Assembly: GCA_013396915.1 (NCBI GenBank)
Contig: VWZL01001357.1
Location: 187,259 to 251,258, forward strand
Reading direction: 5' to 3'
Length of the DNA: 64,000 nucleotides
Origin: Stercorarius parasiticus
Lineage: Eukaryota > Chordata > Aves > Charadriiformes > Stercorariidae
Shown here: positions 13,029-26,276 of the stretch, piece by piece
How the letters are laid out: every line of letters begins with the position of its first letter
Numbering within the stretch: the first letter of the stretch is position 1
Made by a program: the position numbers and the translations under genes
The notes under the pieces: model-generated
Database searches by the model: none
What the model was told of the DNA's origin: nothing
What the model saw: the letters and a program-made list of their open reading frames with translations, nothing else

Positions 13029-16000
13029 CTGGGAAAGCCTTCATAAGAAAAGTGAAAACAAAAATAAAGATTACTTATCTTGGTCTTTATGGTAGAAATG
13101 TCTTTTTGGTTTTCCAGTAATATAAACAGTAATGATTAACTTTTTGTGAGTGAAGAATTGTAGGATCAGTTCTTCAAATTACTCTTGTGAGCTTAAGATT
13201 TGACTATTGCACTTTCTAGATAAGCGGTCAAACACAGAAGCTATGTAAGCTGTGTATGTTAAAAAGCACCAGTAGCTACGAAACTCAAATGCTTGAAACA
13301 AAATTGTAAACACTTCAAGAACAAAGCTACTGTAATGCACTGAAGCTGTTTTTACTGAGAAAGATGGAAAACAATACATTTTCAATTGTAAACCCATTAC
13401 AAGGGACGGCTGGCAGGGGACTGATAGAAATTCATCTTTGGAAGGATCTTTATAATATTTTAAAATACTTAGTAGTTCCTAAGTCTCACTTTGTGACACC
13501 ACTTCCTGTAGCAACTGATTTAAGGCTGTGTGCCAGTCTGTGACGAGTTGTTAATTTTGTTAAAACTGGGTACAGTACAATGACAACGGTGATTGCCTCC
13601 TGTAAATCATCTCTAATTCACCTGTGACAACATTAAAATATTTAACCAATAGCGTAAAAAAAGAAAATATCTTTATGTACAAAGTGTTCTGGTGTCTACC
13701 TAAAACAGTACTAAATAAAAAGTGCCAGCCTACTTTCTGCTGGGAAAATCTGTTTTGAAGCTTAAGATCAAAAGCACTTTTTAAGCTTAAACACTACCAT
13801 ACGGTTTCATTCTTACTTTCTAACAAGCACTTTAAAAAGCACAACTAAAATGCAACTGACAAACTTGAAAAATCTTTTGTGTTGTTCCACTTGAATGATC
13901 TAATGAGAAAATGGCTCAGTTCTGTTGTAGCTAATGAGGTACAACATCTTCACTGAACCTGAATATGAAACAGAGATTTCGATAAAGATATAGTCTTAGC
14001 ACGCTTCTATTGCTTTATGTATTCTGCCATATTTTTATTTAAGTGATGTCCAATGAATAAAAGCACAGGTCAGTTTTGAAATAAAACATTTACACATGAA
14101 ATCACTCAATCCAAAAGTGCTTTGAACTCTGTGTACAAGCATTGTGGCTTCAAGTGGGAAAATGTGTTTCACTAACTCACTAAGGTCCTGAGTCTGCAAA
14201 CAGAGATATTAACATAGCCAGACAGAGATCTGTGATAACACATTTTTGACAGATGAAGTTCTGAGACAGAACCCAAGTGTACGTGGATTTTTAACCTATC
14301 TGGTTTCAGCAGTGACCTTCTATCAATGTGAAGACTGAGATTTGGCGAAACAGTGAAGATACCACTAATATCAGTATCAAATACTAGCATTTATTTTGGT
14401 AGTACCTAGAAGCTAATATCCTACTAAAGGGCTTTATTTATATAATAATATATTTATGCCAAGAAATTTATGCAAGGCTACAATAAGGACATAACCCATA
14501 GGTGTGGGAAGCATAAGCTAACAGCAAAGAGGTTAGATTCAGTGCATCAAGTAGTATTTGCAGTTCAGCAACAGTTTAGATGTGGTTGGGCATGGTGACA
14601 GCATCATGGCAATAAAAAGTTTAAGGAGACAATTGGAGTAGAATAACCTTGTGGTGTAGGTGGCTACTGGTAGTGCTTTGTATCTATAAAGCAAAGAGGT
14701 TTGAGGAAAAGCTGGACAGGTTGATGAGGACGGGAGAATAAAACTGATCGTACCAATGATTCTCATCATCCTTAGTACTTGCATTTCAGATGTGTAAAAC
14801 AGAACTGTTTCTGTGTTCTGTAAAATATGAAACTGAGACATGAAGGGAGAACTGGCTTGAAGAACACAGAGAGGGAACAGACTCTAGATCTCGTTACTCT
14901 ATTGATCTTTCTGGGGAAACTGATCGTTCAAATGCATACTGCAGTCTTTTGAGCTGGAAGGAAAGAAGTCTGTCCTTCAAACAAATCTCCAGAGAAGTTC
15001 CATGCTGTGATACAGAAAACACAGATCTGTTGTGGGACAACAAACTCTTTCAGTGAGCGGGGTCATAGTGATAAACAGAACCACAGAAACAATGAACCTT
15101 CTGTTCATAGGAGACATATGCTGGGCTAGCCTCCTCTCTGACTCCTTGCTGTTGTTATTGTTATTCTTGTATTTAGGAAACCTAACAGTGAATCCTACTA
15201 AAAATCTCTGTTTCAGTGAATTTATACTGTAAAATGAGATGAGGCACACCCAATGAAGGCAGACAGACTGACAGATGGGTGAGCACAAGAAAATAGTGAG
15301 CAATAAAATTGGTCAGTGTGACAGACAATGGTCACAGCAGATGCCCAACTGCTGTGAAGCTTTCTTTTGGTTTCATAGTCGGTGATAATTACAGGATAAG
15401 GTTTGTAGTAAAACAGCAAGGTAGCTTTTCCAGGGAGCCCCTTCCCAACAAAAGGAGTAGCAAAGGTAGAAATATGGCAGTGAAAAAGGGGTGTTGATGA
15501 CCAGTAACAGTGGTCAGCTCATGGTATGCAATTGCATCTCAAGGCATTAGGACATGACCTCACAGTCAATAAGAAGCATGGGGATGAGCAAGATTGAACC
15601 ACAGCAGTGGAGACAAATACTTTGATGAGAGGGACAGTGAGACCTCACACAAAGCAAAAGGCTTATGGGCAAAGCAATAAATGAAGAATATTATCTGTGT
15701 TAAAGTATTTCTAATGGATACAGAAGGGACAAGATAGTATCTTTCAAGACAAGACAATATATTGCATTATCAAATTATAGTTGAAAATAAGTATGAAGGT
15801 AACTATCAGCAAGAAGAGAAATTGGAATCAGATGTTTCAAGAATGCCCTTTACCAAGAGAAGGCGGACAGAGAAGTTATATCACTTTGAAATTACAGTTT
15901 AAAACACTGACGCAGCATTGCTGTGATACTGTGTTATGTAGTAACATTATAAAAAAATTGGGTTCCTCTGAAACTTGTATAAAAAATTACCAGACACAGA

Positions 16001-19000
16001 TACCCTGTGAAAGTAGGGGTACTTTTTTTCCTTCTGTTCTTGTTCCACATGGACATACTTGTATGACACTGGTACCACATCTGCTTAACCTATATATGAG
16101 GATTTGGTTCATCAAATGTGCACCTGCAAATTCAATTTCTCACCATGACCTCATTCTACCTGTAACCCAGACTATCCAAAAGCTGTGTAATTGCACAGGA
16201 GTATGAACTGAGGGTGAACCCTAATGGAAGAAATGAGCGGATTTGCTGTAGCATGGGACTTCAGGGTAAGTATAAGTTACTACTGGGGGTAAATTTCACA
16301 TTTTTGAACAACAAAATCTATGGTGTTATCTAGATCTATAGATAGATGAGCCTGAGGCTCTAATGGGTCTTTTGTAGTTTTTGAATACAGAAATACAGGC
16401 TGGGTGGAGAATGGCTTGAGAGCAGCCCTGAGGAGGAGGGCTTGAGGGCGTTGGCTGATGAGAGCTCAACAGGACCCAGTAATGTGTGCTCACAGCCCAG
16501 AAAGCCAACCGCATCCTGGGCTGCATCAAAAGAAGTGTGGCCAGCAGGTTGAGGGAGGTGATTCTGCCCCTCTGCTCCGCTCTTGTGAGACCCCACCTGG
16601 AGTACTGCGTCCAGCTCTGGGGCTCCAAACATAAGAAGGACATGGACCTGTTGAAGTGAGTCTAGAGGAGGGCCACGGAGATGATCAGAGGGCTGGAGTG
16701 CCTCTCCTATGAAGACAGGCTGAGAGAGTTGGGGTTGTTCAGCCTGGAGAAGAGGAGGCTCCAGGGACACCTTATAATGTCCTTCCAGTACCTGAAGGGG
16801 GCCTACAGGGAACATGGAGAGGGACTCTTTATCAGGGAGTGGAGCGATAGGACAAAGGGTAACAGTTTTAAACAGAAGGAGGGGAGATTTAGAATAGCTA
16901 TTAGGAAGAAATTTACTGTGAGGGTGGTGAGACACTGGAACAGGTTGCCCCGGGGAAGTTGTGGATGCCCCATCCCTGGAAGTGTTCAAGACCAGGCTGG
17001 ATGGGGCTTTGAGCAACCTGGTCTAGTGGGAGGTGTCCCTGCCCATGGCAGGGGGGTTGGAACTAGGTGATCTTTAAGGTTCCTTCCAACCCAAGCCAGT
17101 CTGTGATTCTATGAAATGTTTGGTTTGTATTGCAATTGCCTATGACAGGAACCTCAATGAAGGTATCACAACACCCAAATCACAGGCATCTTCCTGGCAG
17201 GATTAGAGAAAGAATGTGTTATCACTTCTCACACATTAAATTCTGTGGTGAAGAAAGGGAGCAGATAGTATGTCTTTTATTTTTGCTGATTTTACAAAAC
17301 CTGAGATTGCTTCAGAGAGTCTATTTAGAAGGAAAAAAAAATATCTATTTTAATGCTATGATACCCACATTAGGCATCCATTATAGGTGACATGAATATT
17401 GTCCTTGGAATTTGAATAACATTTGCTTTACTTGTTCCAGGGGCTGGTAGTCATCTGTCGTCCTCTCTTCTGCATTTACTGACAGTCAAAACACAAGCAA
17501 TGAACAGCAGATTTTCTTGAGAGAACCCTATGCAAAGAAAATACAAAATAACCCAGAAAAGGAGTCTTTGTCCAAGAAGTCAATCTGGTAGTAGCTTGGC
17601 TACATCAGTAAATGTCTGAACCAAACCTTACACCAATGCTACTCTCCTAGAAACAGAATCCAAGCTGAGCATAAATGACTATATATCTTTGAGCAGCGCT
17701 TTTCGACTTCAAGCGCCCATGAATAAGTGACACTTTGTACTGACAAAATGGCATGCTGTGTGCAATTGTGTACCTTCCTCATCAAGTTAGCTCGGACCAC
17801 AGCAGCTTCTCATGGCCCTCAGCACATATGAGGATTCGAGTGCACTGTGTGCCCTGCAGAGACGTGGCTAGGAAACAGACTTACAGAAGGCTAAGCGTTG
17901 AGATGCAGGCTGTGCTGCAGGCAGAAAAGGCTAGCAATATTTTTCTATTTTAATATACAATGTTAATGAAAATGACAGGCGATAAGGTATCTGAAGTGTG
18001 GACCACAATGGCAGGTACTAACTGATGTTTACTAATACACTGTGAGACGTACTTCTTAATGCCACATTGTATAGGAGACAGCTGAGCCCACCACCTTGAT
18101 CCTTCAGGAGGAAGTCTGGGCCTGCAATTCTAAAGAAGGAAACCCTGTATTAGCAATTTCCCAAGAGAAATATGTTTGTCTTTTTTCCTTGTGAAGAGCG
18201 TGACTGTTCTTGCCATTACTGGTTAACATTCAGTTTGCTTGACATTCTCCTGCCATTTCATCATCCATTTCAGAAGGCAGTTCATTTCCCACTCTGTATA
18301 ACCCTGCGAAAGTTGGTTTAAAAAATGTTCTAATTGCAAAAATATTCTTTTGAGTCAACCACTGAAATCAGAGTGCATGACTGCACCATAGGTAGTACTG
18401 CTCCAACATGCCCCTGCCTTCTCTCTTCAGTTTTTCTAGCTGTTGCTTTAGACCAGAAACTGCTGGTTTATGGTAAAAGCAAGTTAAGAGGCATTTAGAA
18501 CTTGGACCTTCCACCTAATCTTCAAGGGTCTATTTCTGAAAACGTGCCATATGAACTATATTTTCAGCTGAAAGAAAGCCACGTTTTTTCTCAAAACTAA
18601 CAATGAAAAACATATTTTTGTTTCCCTTTATGTTTCATGCTACTTTAAAGCTCAGCAGTGGTAAGATACTTAAATACATGAAGCTGAGATCCTAGAAACT
18701 TTATTCAAACACTTGGCCTTACTGAGTTCCACTTGTCCTTTTATGGTTACCAGGAAAGCTTTTTCTACTATGTGAAGGTGTTAGCTGTCTTCTAGCTAGG
18801 TCCCATAGCTAGCTATTTATAAAATCAGAAGGACTAGAGTCTTCTTTACTGTGTTCTAATAGTTTGTTTCCAGTGACAAAAAAGGCAAACCAACAGTACT
18901 ATACTGAAAAACAGAAGCATGTCTGGAAAAAAGAAACCTGAAATTTCCTTTTGGGATTTTTTTCAAGGAGTGATGTGCAAAACAACAGTAACAAAGATTG

Positions 19001-19667
19001 CTACTGAGCCATTTTAAAAATAAAATCACGTATATCAGAAATCCTTTAACATATTTTGATATTTCTTAACAGATCTGACCTGCTTTGGAATATTGAAAGG
19101 ACAGCCCATCACTGCAACATACTCATGCAAACACATACATTTTAAATTTATCTTGCATCACTATGAAGAACAGTATGCTGAAGAAAGAGTGCCTTCTGTT
19201 CATAGTATGGCACTGAGACAGGCACAGTGAGGCAATGTGATCATCACGCATACTGTGAAGCTTTCAGTCTTAAAACAATAGCAGATACTTAGGAATGACC
19301 TCATTATGGAGAAATTCCTAACAGTTTTAATGATTATAAAGAGTAAATATTCAGTGTATAAAATGAAATACACATCTAGTTTATTTAACAGTGCAAACAA
19401 ATACACTCGCTGGACTTCCATGCTTTGAGATCACCTTAACACTGGGAATAAATTGAAGGTTTTCTAGTTCAGATGATTCCTGTCCATAAGTTAAAAAATA
19501 CACCACCTCAGAAGTTCTCAAAATCTTGCAACTGGTATGTATATTTTGAGGAAAATACCGGTCATTTTACTCAGGCAAATCCATAGAAGAAAATGGTAAT
19601 TTTGTCTGAAAACAGTCCACCATATTTAGCCCACTGAATCTACAGCATTAACAAAAATATACTGTAC
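13029..19667 (-). other. LRRC9 3' introns, with one possible exon near 14230-14360
   Basis: Mostly intronic. Minus-strand sequence at about 14230-14360 reads 'IFTVSPNL...KPDRLKIHVHL...SEL', which resembles the LRRC9 segment 'IFRLPNL...DDRAKAEFHLAEL'. An acceptor-like 'actgatattag' lies just upstream. The match is partial and needs at least one indel, so I do not call it as an exon. The region otherwise holds the CR1 at 16397-17114 and no other recognised feature. Confidence 0.4.
16397..17114 (+). mobile_element. CR1 LINE, 5'-truncated copy in an LRRC9 intron
   Basis: A plus-strand CR1 3' segment with the blocks 'cgcatcctgggctgcatc', 'cctggagtactgcgtccagc' and 'gttcagcctggagaagagg', ending in 'tgtgattctatga'. 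It covers the C-terminal end of ORF2 and the 3' UTR. Open frames on both strands here (16326-17070) are shadows of the element and are not host genes. It is antisense to LRRC9. Confidence 0.95.
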
Positions 19668-19905
19668 TTGAATTCTGTTGAAGTCCAGAAAGAGTTTCTG
19701 TAATTTTACCAAAGGTTGTAAACTGTTCAGTTCTTGTATTTGGTTTTGCTCCAGATGAAGAGTCAAAAGGCCATTCTGTCTAGCAATGAAACCTGGTGAC
19801 ATCATTTTAATGCGGTTATGGTCCAATACCAACTTCTGCAGAAACTGGAGAAACTGCAGAAACCGCAGAAACCTTTAAGTCCTTCAATTTGGCTGATACA
19901 GCGTC
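19668..19905 (-). pseudogene. LRRC9: LRRC9 LRR exon with 9-bp repeat expansion and frameshift
   Basis: Acceptor 'ttgctatattag' (AG at 19906-19907) and donor 'att caa|gtacag' (GT at 19666-19667). It begins 'RCISQIEGLK' (LRRC9 'NEISQVEGLD') and ends with the LRR run 'LVLDHNRIKM...LFLDFNRIQ', equal in length to human over 55 residues. Between them lie four 9-bp units (19837-19872). The exon is 238 bases against about 218 expected, a net +20 that breaks the frame between the two halves. Confidence 0.88.
19837..19872. repeat. Four-copy 9-bp tandem repeat inside an LRRC9 exon
   Basis: Units ctgcagaaa, ctggagaaa, ctgcagaaa and ccgcagaaa on the plus strand. Replication slippage here plausibly produced most of the ~20-base excess that frameshifts the exon. 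Confidence 0.9.
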
Positions 19906-20065
19906 CTAATATAGCAAGAGTAAATACATGGAATCATCTTTAATGGATTTGGATTCCTTTCCAGCAAAAAATTATCTTAAGCAAAAGCAGCTCATAAACT
20001 TGCTGAATTTCTTGTATGTTGTTTTGGACCACTTCACTGACAGTGGAAGACAGCGTGTTTGATTT

Positions 20066-20091
20066 CATCTATCATCTATCATCTATCTATC
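20066..20091. repeat. Short ATCT-type microsatellite
   Basis: Imperfect 'catctatcatctatcatct' followed by 'atctatcc', in the LRRC9 intron beside the exon at 19668-19905. Confidence 0.85.
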
Positions 20092-20505
20092 CGCCATCTC
20101 TATTTAAAGCAAAACATCTTCCTAAATAAAATGTGGGCATATTGAGGAACAACACTTAGGTTAATCATTATTCTTGGTATTGCTTATAGTGAGAGGAGAT
20201 TTCCTCTGTCAGGAACTTGCTGCTGGCCATGAGCTGACAAATAGATCTTCCACATGCTGGCTGCCCTGTTCTGCCCTTGTAAGAGGCAAGTGAGGCACAG
20301 TGGTGCAGTATGGAAGAATTTCACTGTTCAATATCTGAAGGATCTCGGAGCCAGGGCAAGAATTAAAGCTAGGGTATCATTCTTATTGGGGTCAAGACTA
20401 CAGAAGACTGTGCCCTACAAATCCAAGGCACAGACTGAAGACTGGACATAAGGAAAGTACTGTAAAATGCTTGAGTGCATATACAGGAAAGCTGCTACCA
20501 TCTAC

Positions 20506-20642
20506 CCTACAAAACCAGAAATTTCCAGTTTTTTAGCCTGCTAAGCTATAGCTGGGCCATGTTAGTAATTCCATTATAGGCCAGATGAAAATCTTCCAAA
20601 CTCTGCATTGTCAGGGGCAGGTTTTCTCCAAATTCTGCATCC
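20506..20642 (-). pseudogene. LRRC9: LRRC9 LRR exon with two in-frame TAG stops
   Basis: 137 bases: one base, 45 codons, one base. Acceptor 'ttattggtttag' (AG at 20643-20644) and donor 'g|gtagat' (GT at 20504-20505). Readable blocks 'GENLPLTMQSLEDFHL' and 'AYNGITNMAQL' match LRRC9 '[20 protein letters not shown]'. TAG at 20546-20548 and TAG at 20507-20509 both sit where LRRC9 has Gln, so each looks like CAG to TAG. The phases join exactly to the exons at 23418 and 19905. Confidence 0.92.
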
Positions 20643-23417
20643 CTAAACCAATAAAGCGAACAAGAGTATCAAGCACAATTTTCCTTGGACAAATGAACTT
20701 TAGCATTTTCCATCCCCCTCGCAAAAAAAAAATAAATTATTAAGAGTATATATGGATGACTGCAATTTCACTAATCACTGGAACAGGTTTCATAGGAATT
20801 ACACCTGTATATGATGAAAAAATCTGATGAAAAGTGAAACAAATCTACTACTCGGAAATGGAAACACTATATAGAGACTTCTACTCTGTGGAAGCTAGGT
20901 GAAGCTTTCTGCATCCAGACCATGAAAATCAAACAAACAAGTAAACCCCCTCCTCTGCTTAATTTCATAAAATACTTATGGCAACCTTTGTGTGTATTCT
21001 CAAGACAGTTGAATGAAAATAGGGCAAAATAAAACAACATGCAGTGTTCCACTAATTTGCTTGTAAAAGCTTCACTTCTGTTATGTCTGACCTGTAGTCA
21101 GGTAGCATGAGGTAATAGATTAAAAAAGAGAAGGGAAAAGAGAGTTCTAATTTTAGCTTTGCTTCTTCCTTACAACCTCAATTTCCATAAAACCACTAAA
21201 TATTGATGATTGCTGAGCAGGTAGTTGACATGACTTGATTACAATCATACATCACAAACAAAACAATATCCAAACTGTACGTTAATATGTAATATTAATT
21301 TGTGTTAAGATGTGTAAATATGTGCTATGCATATTTTATGCTTTACTCAGGCTTATCTCACAAGGTCGCAAAAATTAAGAGCTAATTCAACTTCCGGAGA
21401 AAGTGTCAAGAGGATGTGAGGAAGGTTTAAGAACATTTTTGTTCCTAGAATATCTCACAATTGACAAAGAAGGCAACATTCATAAAGAAGATAGTATCCA
21501 CTTAGCAGGTAATTAAAAGCAGCTATAATAAATGGAAAAATGAAGAAATTGACGGTAAGAAGGAAAAACTTCCAAAAAACTGATGAAAAGAGCAAATGCA
21601 CCCCAGGGGCACTGAAAAATAGTTTGAAAGTATATCAATAACGGAAGTGATCTTGACAGTGGTTCTGGATCATTACTAACTGAACACGGTAGAAGTATCA
21701 ATAAACCTTAAATGAAGCATAGTTGTTTACTAAATACTTTTGTGCTGCATTTGTGGGGAAAAAAAGGGGCAATGTTATTCACATCATACAGTACTAATGA
21801 AATAATTTCCATTCCAGTATTGACTTAAAGGTTGTTAAGTAGCAGCTGCTGAGCTAGAATCTGACATGTTCAAATCAGTGACTCTGAGTAAGTCACATTC
21901 AAAAAAAGCTGGCTGAGAAACAACATGGAATATTTATGTTGACTTACACTAAGTTTGGGAACATCAGCCAAGTTTCAGTGGCCTGCAAGAAAGCTAAAAT
22001 TTGTCATTATTTAAAAAGGGAAAGGGGAGGAAGCTGGAAGGCATTAGTGTAAAAAAAATCCCTCCCATCAACAAGAGGGGCATTCCTACAGTTACTGAAC
22101 ATTTATTTCAAGTCCTTTTTGAGCCCCCAGTCTGTGTAAAGAATGTTCATCTCTCATGAGAAAACAGATAAGCAAAATGAGCACAGAAATTTGTCACACT
22201 ATGATGGAAGCCCAGACAGTCCACATCCATGTGTACTTCTGCCAGTGTCCCTTTTCCCCAGAAAATCTGAAAACAAACTCATGTTTTTCCCGCACTCCAG
22301 ATGCTGAGCATGTGCAAAGAATGAAGACAAGAAGAGCTGGGTGAAGTCCTAAGAAGTATGCGCACAACAAATAGATCTTGCAGGATTCTCTGATGCTCTG
22401 TCACTGTTACTTTCATAAAACTTGATCAATGTATAGAAGGAATTCTGCATGGTGACTTTGCAAGACTCATCTGATATAATAAAACTGAACTTGACCATGG
22501 ATGTTGCCTTATATATGCAGAAATAAGTAAATGAATCCTGACAGGTCCCTGAAGTTTCAGTCCTGAAAGAGTGCACAGATGAGAAATGCAAACTGAAAGG
22601 TAATTTGAAAATGCTCTTTAGGACACAGGCTGATCTAACGTTGATGACAAAAGGAAGAAGAAAGAAGTATGACCATCTCCTTTAGAGGATGATGAAAAGA
22701 ATATCACTTATGAAATGAGCAAAGGAAAGGAGGTTTAATGGCAGAATGAATGACTGCTTAGACTACACACAACATTGCGGAAGACTTTTGGATGAATATA
22801 CAAAAGCCTTCTTTATGTTCATAAAAGGTACTGTAGTCTGAACTGGCTGAACTCATTGATTCTAACAAGGGGTTGTGATGTGTAAGGCAGCTGAATTTCC
22901 ACAGGTCAGGCTCAAGTTACTGAAATACTATCTCAATATATACCTCACTATCTGAATATATTCCTAAAATTAAATGAAAACAGAATATGAATGATCAATC
23001 TGATCAGAGATACACGTACACATTCTCCCAGATCAAACCAGCAGCCAGAGAGAGGCAGATGGTTCCCTTACTCAAAATGAAATCCTTTGCAGGAAGGTGA
23101 AAAAACTTCAGTACATACCTAACTGCCTATGCAATAGGATCCAAAGAAAAGAGGACAGCAGACTGGTATAGTTAGTTTGATGAAGAAGTGGCCTAACAAG
23201 TTGTTCACAAAGAACTCGGGAAAGAAAAGCCAACTAGATGATGCCAAACATACCATATGTGTGCAAAACAAACAAAGAAACCCCTAACATATTGGGTTTC
23301 TTCAAGCTAGGAGAAGGGAAAAAAAGGGAGATCCAAAGCTACTGACACTGAAGATACCTCTTTCCTCCTCTGTGCAGTAAAGGAAAGATAAAAGTATATT
23401 TTAAAAGCTGATGGTAC

Positions 23418-23557
23418 TTGCCCCCATTGGCAAGTCCTTGCTGTCCATAGCCACAAGAGGCCACCTTTCAGTACAGCTGCTGGCTATCTGTTACCTGATT
23501 TGGGAGCTTTTGTCCAGGCAGTATTGATTCAATGTGATTGTAGTTCAGACACAATAC
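23418..23557 (-). pseudogene. LRRC9: LRRC9 LRR exon with in-frame TGA
   Basis: 140 bases, acceptor 'cctttttacag' (AG at 23558-23559), donor 'ggcaa|gtacca' (GT at 23416-23417). It starts 'VLCLNYNHIESILPGQK' and continues 'SQQLY', a stop, then 'KVASCGYGQQGLANGG', matching LRRC9 '[20 protein letters not shown]'. The stop is TGA at 23468-23470 in place of a Gln codon. No other lesion is seen in this exon. Confidence 0.93.
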
Positions 23558-25099
23558 CTGTAAAAAGGAAACATAATTAATCAAACGTAATGTTCCTTTG
23601 CTAACACATTAGCAAAACTGCCAATTACATTTTTCTGATTCAGAAATTTCGTCTTTAGAAAGATGATTGGTCCGTTTAAAGTGTTTAAAAAGATTTGGTG
23701 CAATTCATTGATTTTGAATCAGATTACTGCAATAATACTGTAAAATAGAAACAGTGGTTGCAATCATCTTTGTGCTGATTGCAAAAACTGCAAAACAACA
23801 CAAAAACCCACAAACAACAAAGAGAGATTAAAGGCTATTTTCAATCAAAGGAAATTAGTTTATCATTAATATTATTACAAAAAATAGAAAAGACTGTGTC
23901 ATTAACCCACTTTGGCATAAGCAAGGAAGATTAAACCAGGGAAGAACATGAAATTGTTGTTCTGTAAATTCACACTGCAGATATTTCTAAACTCATCTGC
24001 CAGCACCAGCTCTACAGCTCAGAATTAAGTAAAAAAAGACAAGTATGGATTGAGAATGCAAGTAACATGGAAAAATAAGATAGAAATGAGATATATAGCA
24101 TGAGCAGATCCATAACATGCTGGCTTTGGGGTAAGAAACGCAACATGCTCCTATGAAAGAAGCACTCTGATGAAAATCTCACAAGAAAATTCACAGTTCT
24201 TTTTCCAGTAGCAAACAAATTATTTGATTCTGACACCAAAGGCAAGGGTGCTCTGTTTTCTTCTATATCACGTTACTGAAATTCCAGTTCCATAGCTCTT
24301 AGGCTGTTTTCATTGTTTTCCAGCAGTACTGCAGCTGCAATTGCTCAGATGGAGTATTCCATTCTCAACTTACCCTGAGGCCTCCCAAAGCACCACACAG
24401 ATTGTAATTGTGTACCTCAGCTGTGTCAAAACCTGCTTGCAAGGTACTTGTTACTACTCAATGGTAGAAGCAGGATACTCTATTGGTCAGATGGACATTC
24501 TCAAGTAATTTTTAGGAATTCATAACTGTGCTGTTGATACATCTCTTTAAGAAACTCAGGGTTTGCAATTGTAATACCTTAAAAGGCACATAGTCAGTGT
24601 TATCCTATTGCTGTCCAACCTTTTACAACAAAGCCTCCAGGGAATGAATGTCCTTGCGAAAATAATCCTGACAAGAATGTGTAAATACTTGTATGTATCT
24701 GCACATCTTAAAACAGTCTCCTGAAACCAAGAGTCAAACGAAAAGGGGTTACAATTTATGAACAAGACCTACTCAATTCCACAGGAGTATTGACACTGAT
24801 ATTCGTGGCATGGCGATACTGTTGCTGAAGGCCCTCTAGGCTATTTGAGATCAAAAGATGATCATGGACTATGCCATGAAAATTGTCTTCAGTGTTACAT
24901 TAGGTAGGGACATTCACTGACAGATGCAGGATACTGGGAAAGAATAAAATATAAATATATCTCTAAGAAGACAAATACATACATACAACCCATAGAAGTA
25001 CTTCCCTGAAGATTAATTTCAGGATGATGTCTGCAAACAAATGTGATTACTGCTGTGCAAAATACTTTTGTTGCAGAACAGTGACTGTCTCACCATGTG

Positions 25100-25225
25100 C
25101 ACATACTAGCAGTCAGTTAAGGATGCATTTAATGCAGCCAATCACAGGTCTGAATTCATGTAGATCTACAATGGAGAAGGCAGGTTTTTATGAAATCAGA
25201 AGACTGGAGAAGCAGCACTGCACAT
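25100..25225 (-). pseudogene. LRRC9: Probable degraded LRRC9 exon
   Basis: After an acceptor-like 'tgctgcttctccag' near 25226, the minus strand reads 'KPAFSIVDLHEFRPV' and, in another frame, 'LNASLTD', resembling LRRC9 'SSSIRTVDL...QFRNV' and 'QNNHLTS'. This needs a frameshift and includes stops. It sits in the right place between the exons at 25685 and 23557. Boundaries are approximate. Confidence 0.5.
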
Positions 25226-25684
25226 ATATACATGTCTGTTCTCACTTTGGCCAAATTTGTTCTGAAAGGAATCAGATCAGATGGGTTTTGATCAAATAAA
25301 ATCTCTCTCCTAGATATAGAGATAGCCAGTACCCTATCTCTCCTAGACATTTTCTGTCAAACTGTGTGCAGGCAGCACCATTGCCAAAATGAAAAATTGA
25401 AGCATCTAGAGAAAGGATATTTCTTCAACGAAACAGTGGAAAATAACCCTTTGTGATGAAAAATTACACTATGGATCAGTCAAGGGAATTTGGCCTACAA
25501 ATGCTATGGAATTATCAGGCATATTTGCTGAATACATGTTCTAGCTTTACATTTTCAAGTTCTAACTAAAATAGTAGATGCTACTTCTAATAGACAATGC
25601 ACTTCTGAAAATCGGTGCACCTGATATTAGAGGTTGTCCAATTTAATTATTGCTTTTCCGTGAAGTCTGAGTGTCCCCTTTTAC

Positions 25685-25748
25685 CTGCAATCATGTCGGA
25701 GGTGAGTTTGCCTCCAAACAAATCTTTTGCACTTTTTTATTCTCTTGG
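25685..25748 (-). pseudogene. LRRC9: Short LRRC9 exon with in-frame TAA
   Basis: Sequence 'SAKDLFGGKLTSDMIA' is almost identical to human LRRC9 in this stretch. The donor 'gca g|gtaaaa' (GT at 25683-25684) is good. Just upstream the frame reads 'PRE', TAA at 25737-25739, then 'K', where LRRC9 has 'PSETD'. The acceptor is uncertain: AG at 25749-25750 fits phase 0. Confidence 0.9.
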
Positions 25749-26276
25749 CTCCCGTTAAATGCATTTGAAGTGATGTCTGCTATATTAATGCAGATCTAGA
25801 ACTATCACAGTAATATAGGCAAGAAACATTGTACAATTCAATGAATTAAAAATGTTTAAAATCAAAGTAACTTAAAAAGTGCTATTTTGTCTTCATATGA
25901 GCAGATCTGGATGACTGTTTTATTATGGAACAAATTAATGGAGATAGTCTGTGTTCTCTCAGTTTACAATACGGGTTTGTAAGTAATGTAGACTAACTTC
26001 TTAGGTGTTAGAAATTATTAAGCTCCAAAATTGCAGTTAAAGCCTTGGGAACCCTAACAATGTGCCAGGACACTATTGTACTAGGCATTATTACAAAAAA
26101 AGGCAATTTCTACCCCAAAATTACTAAAGAGAGACAGAAACAGACAAAGGGGTATTATGGAGTATATGAAAAGATTACGCACATATTAACAAATCTGATC
26201 AGCTGGGTCTTGATTTGTTAAAGAATTATTTTTTAAAAAGTTATAGTAATAATCTGCATACAGAATAATTTGCTAC

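Noticed and set aside
16360..17070. 218-codon minus and 129-codon plus open frames
   Set aside because: Both lie in the CR1 at 16397-17114; the minus frame is the antisense of the element.
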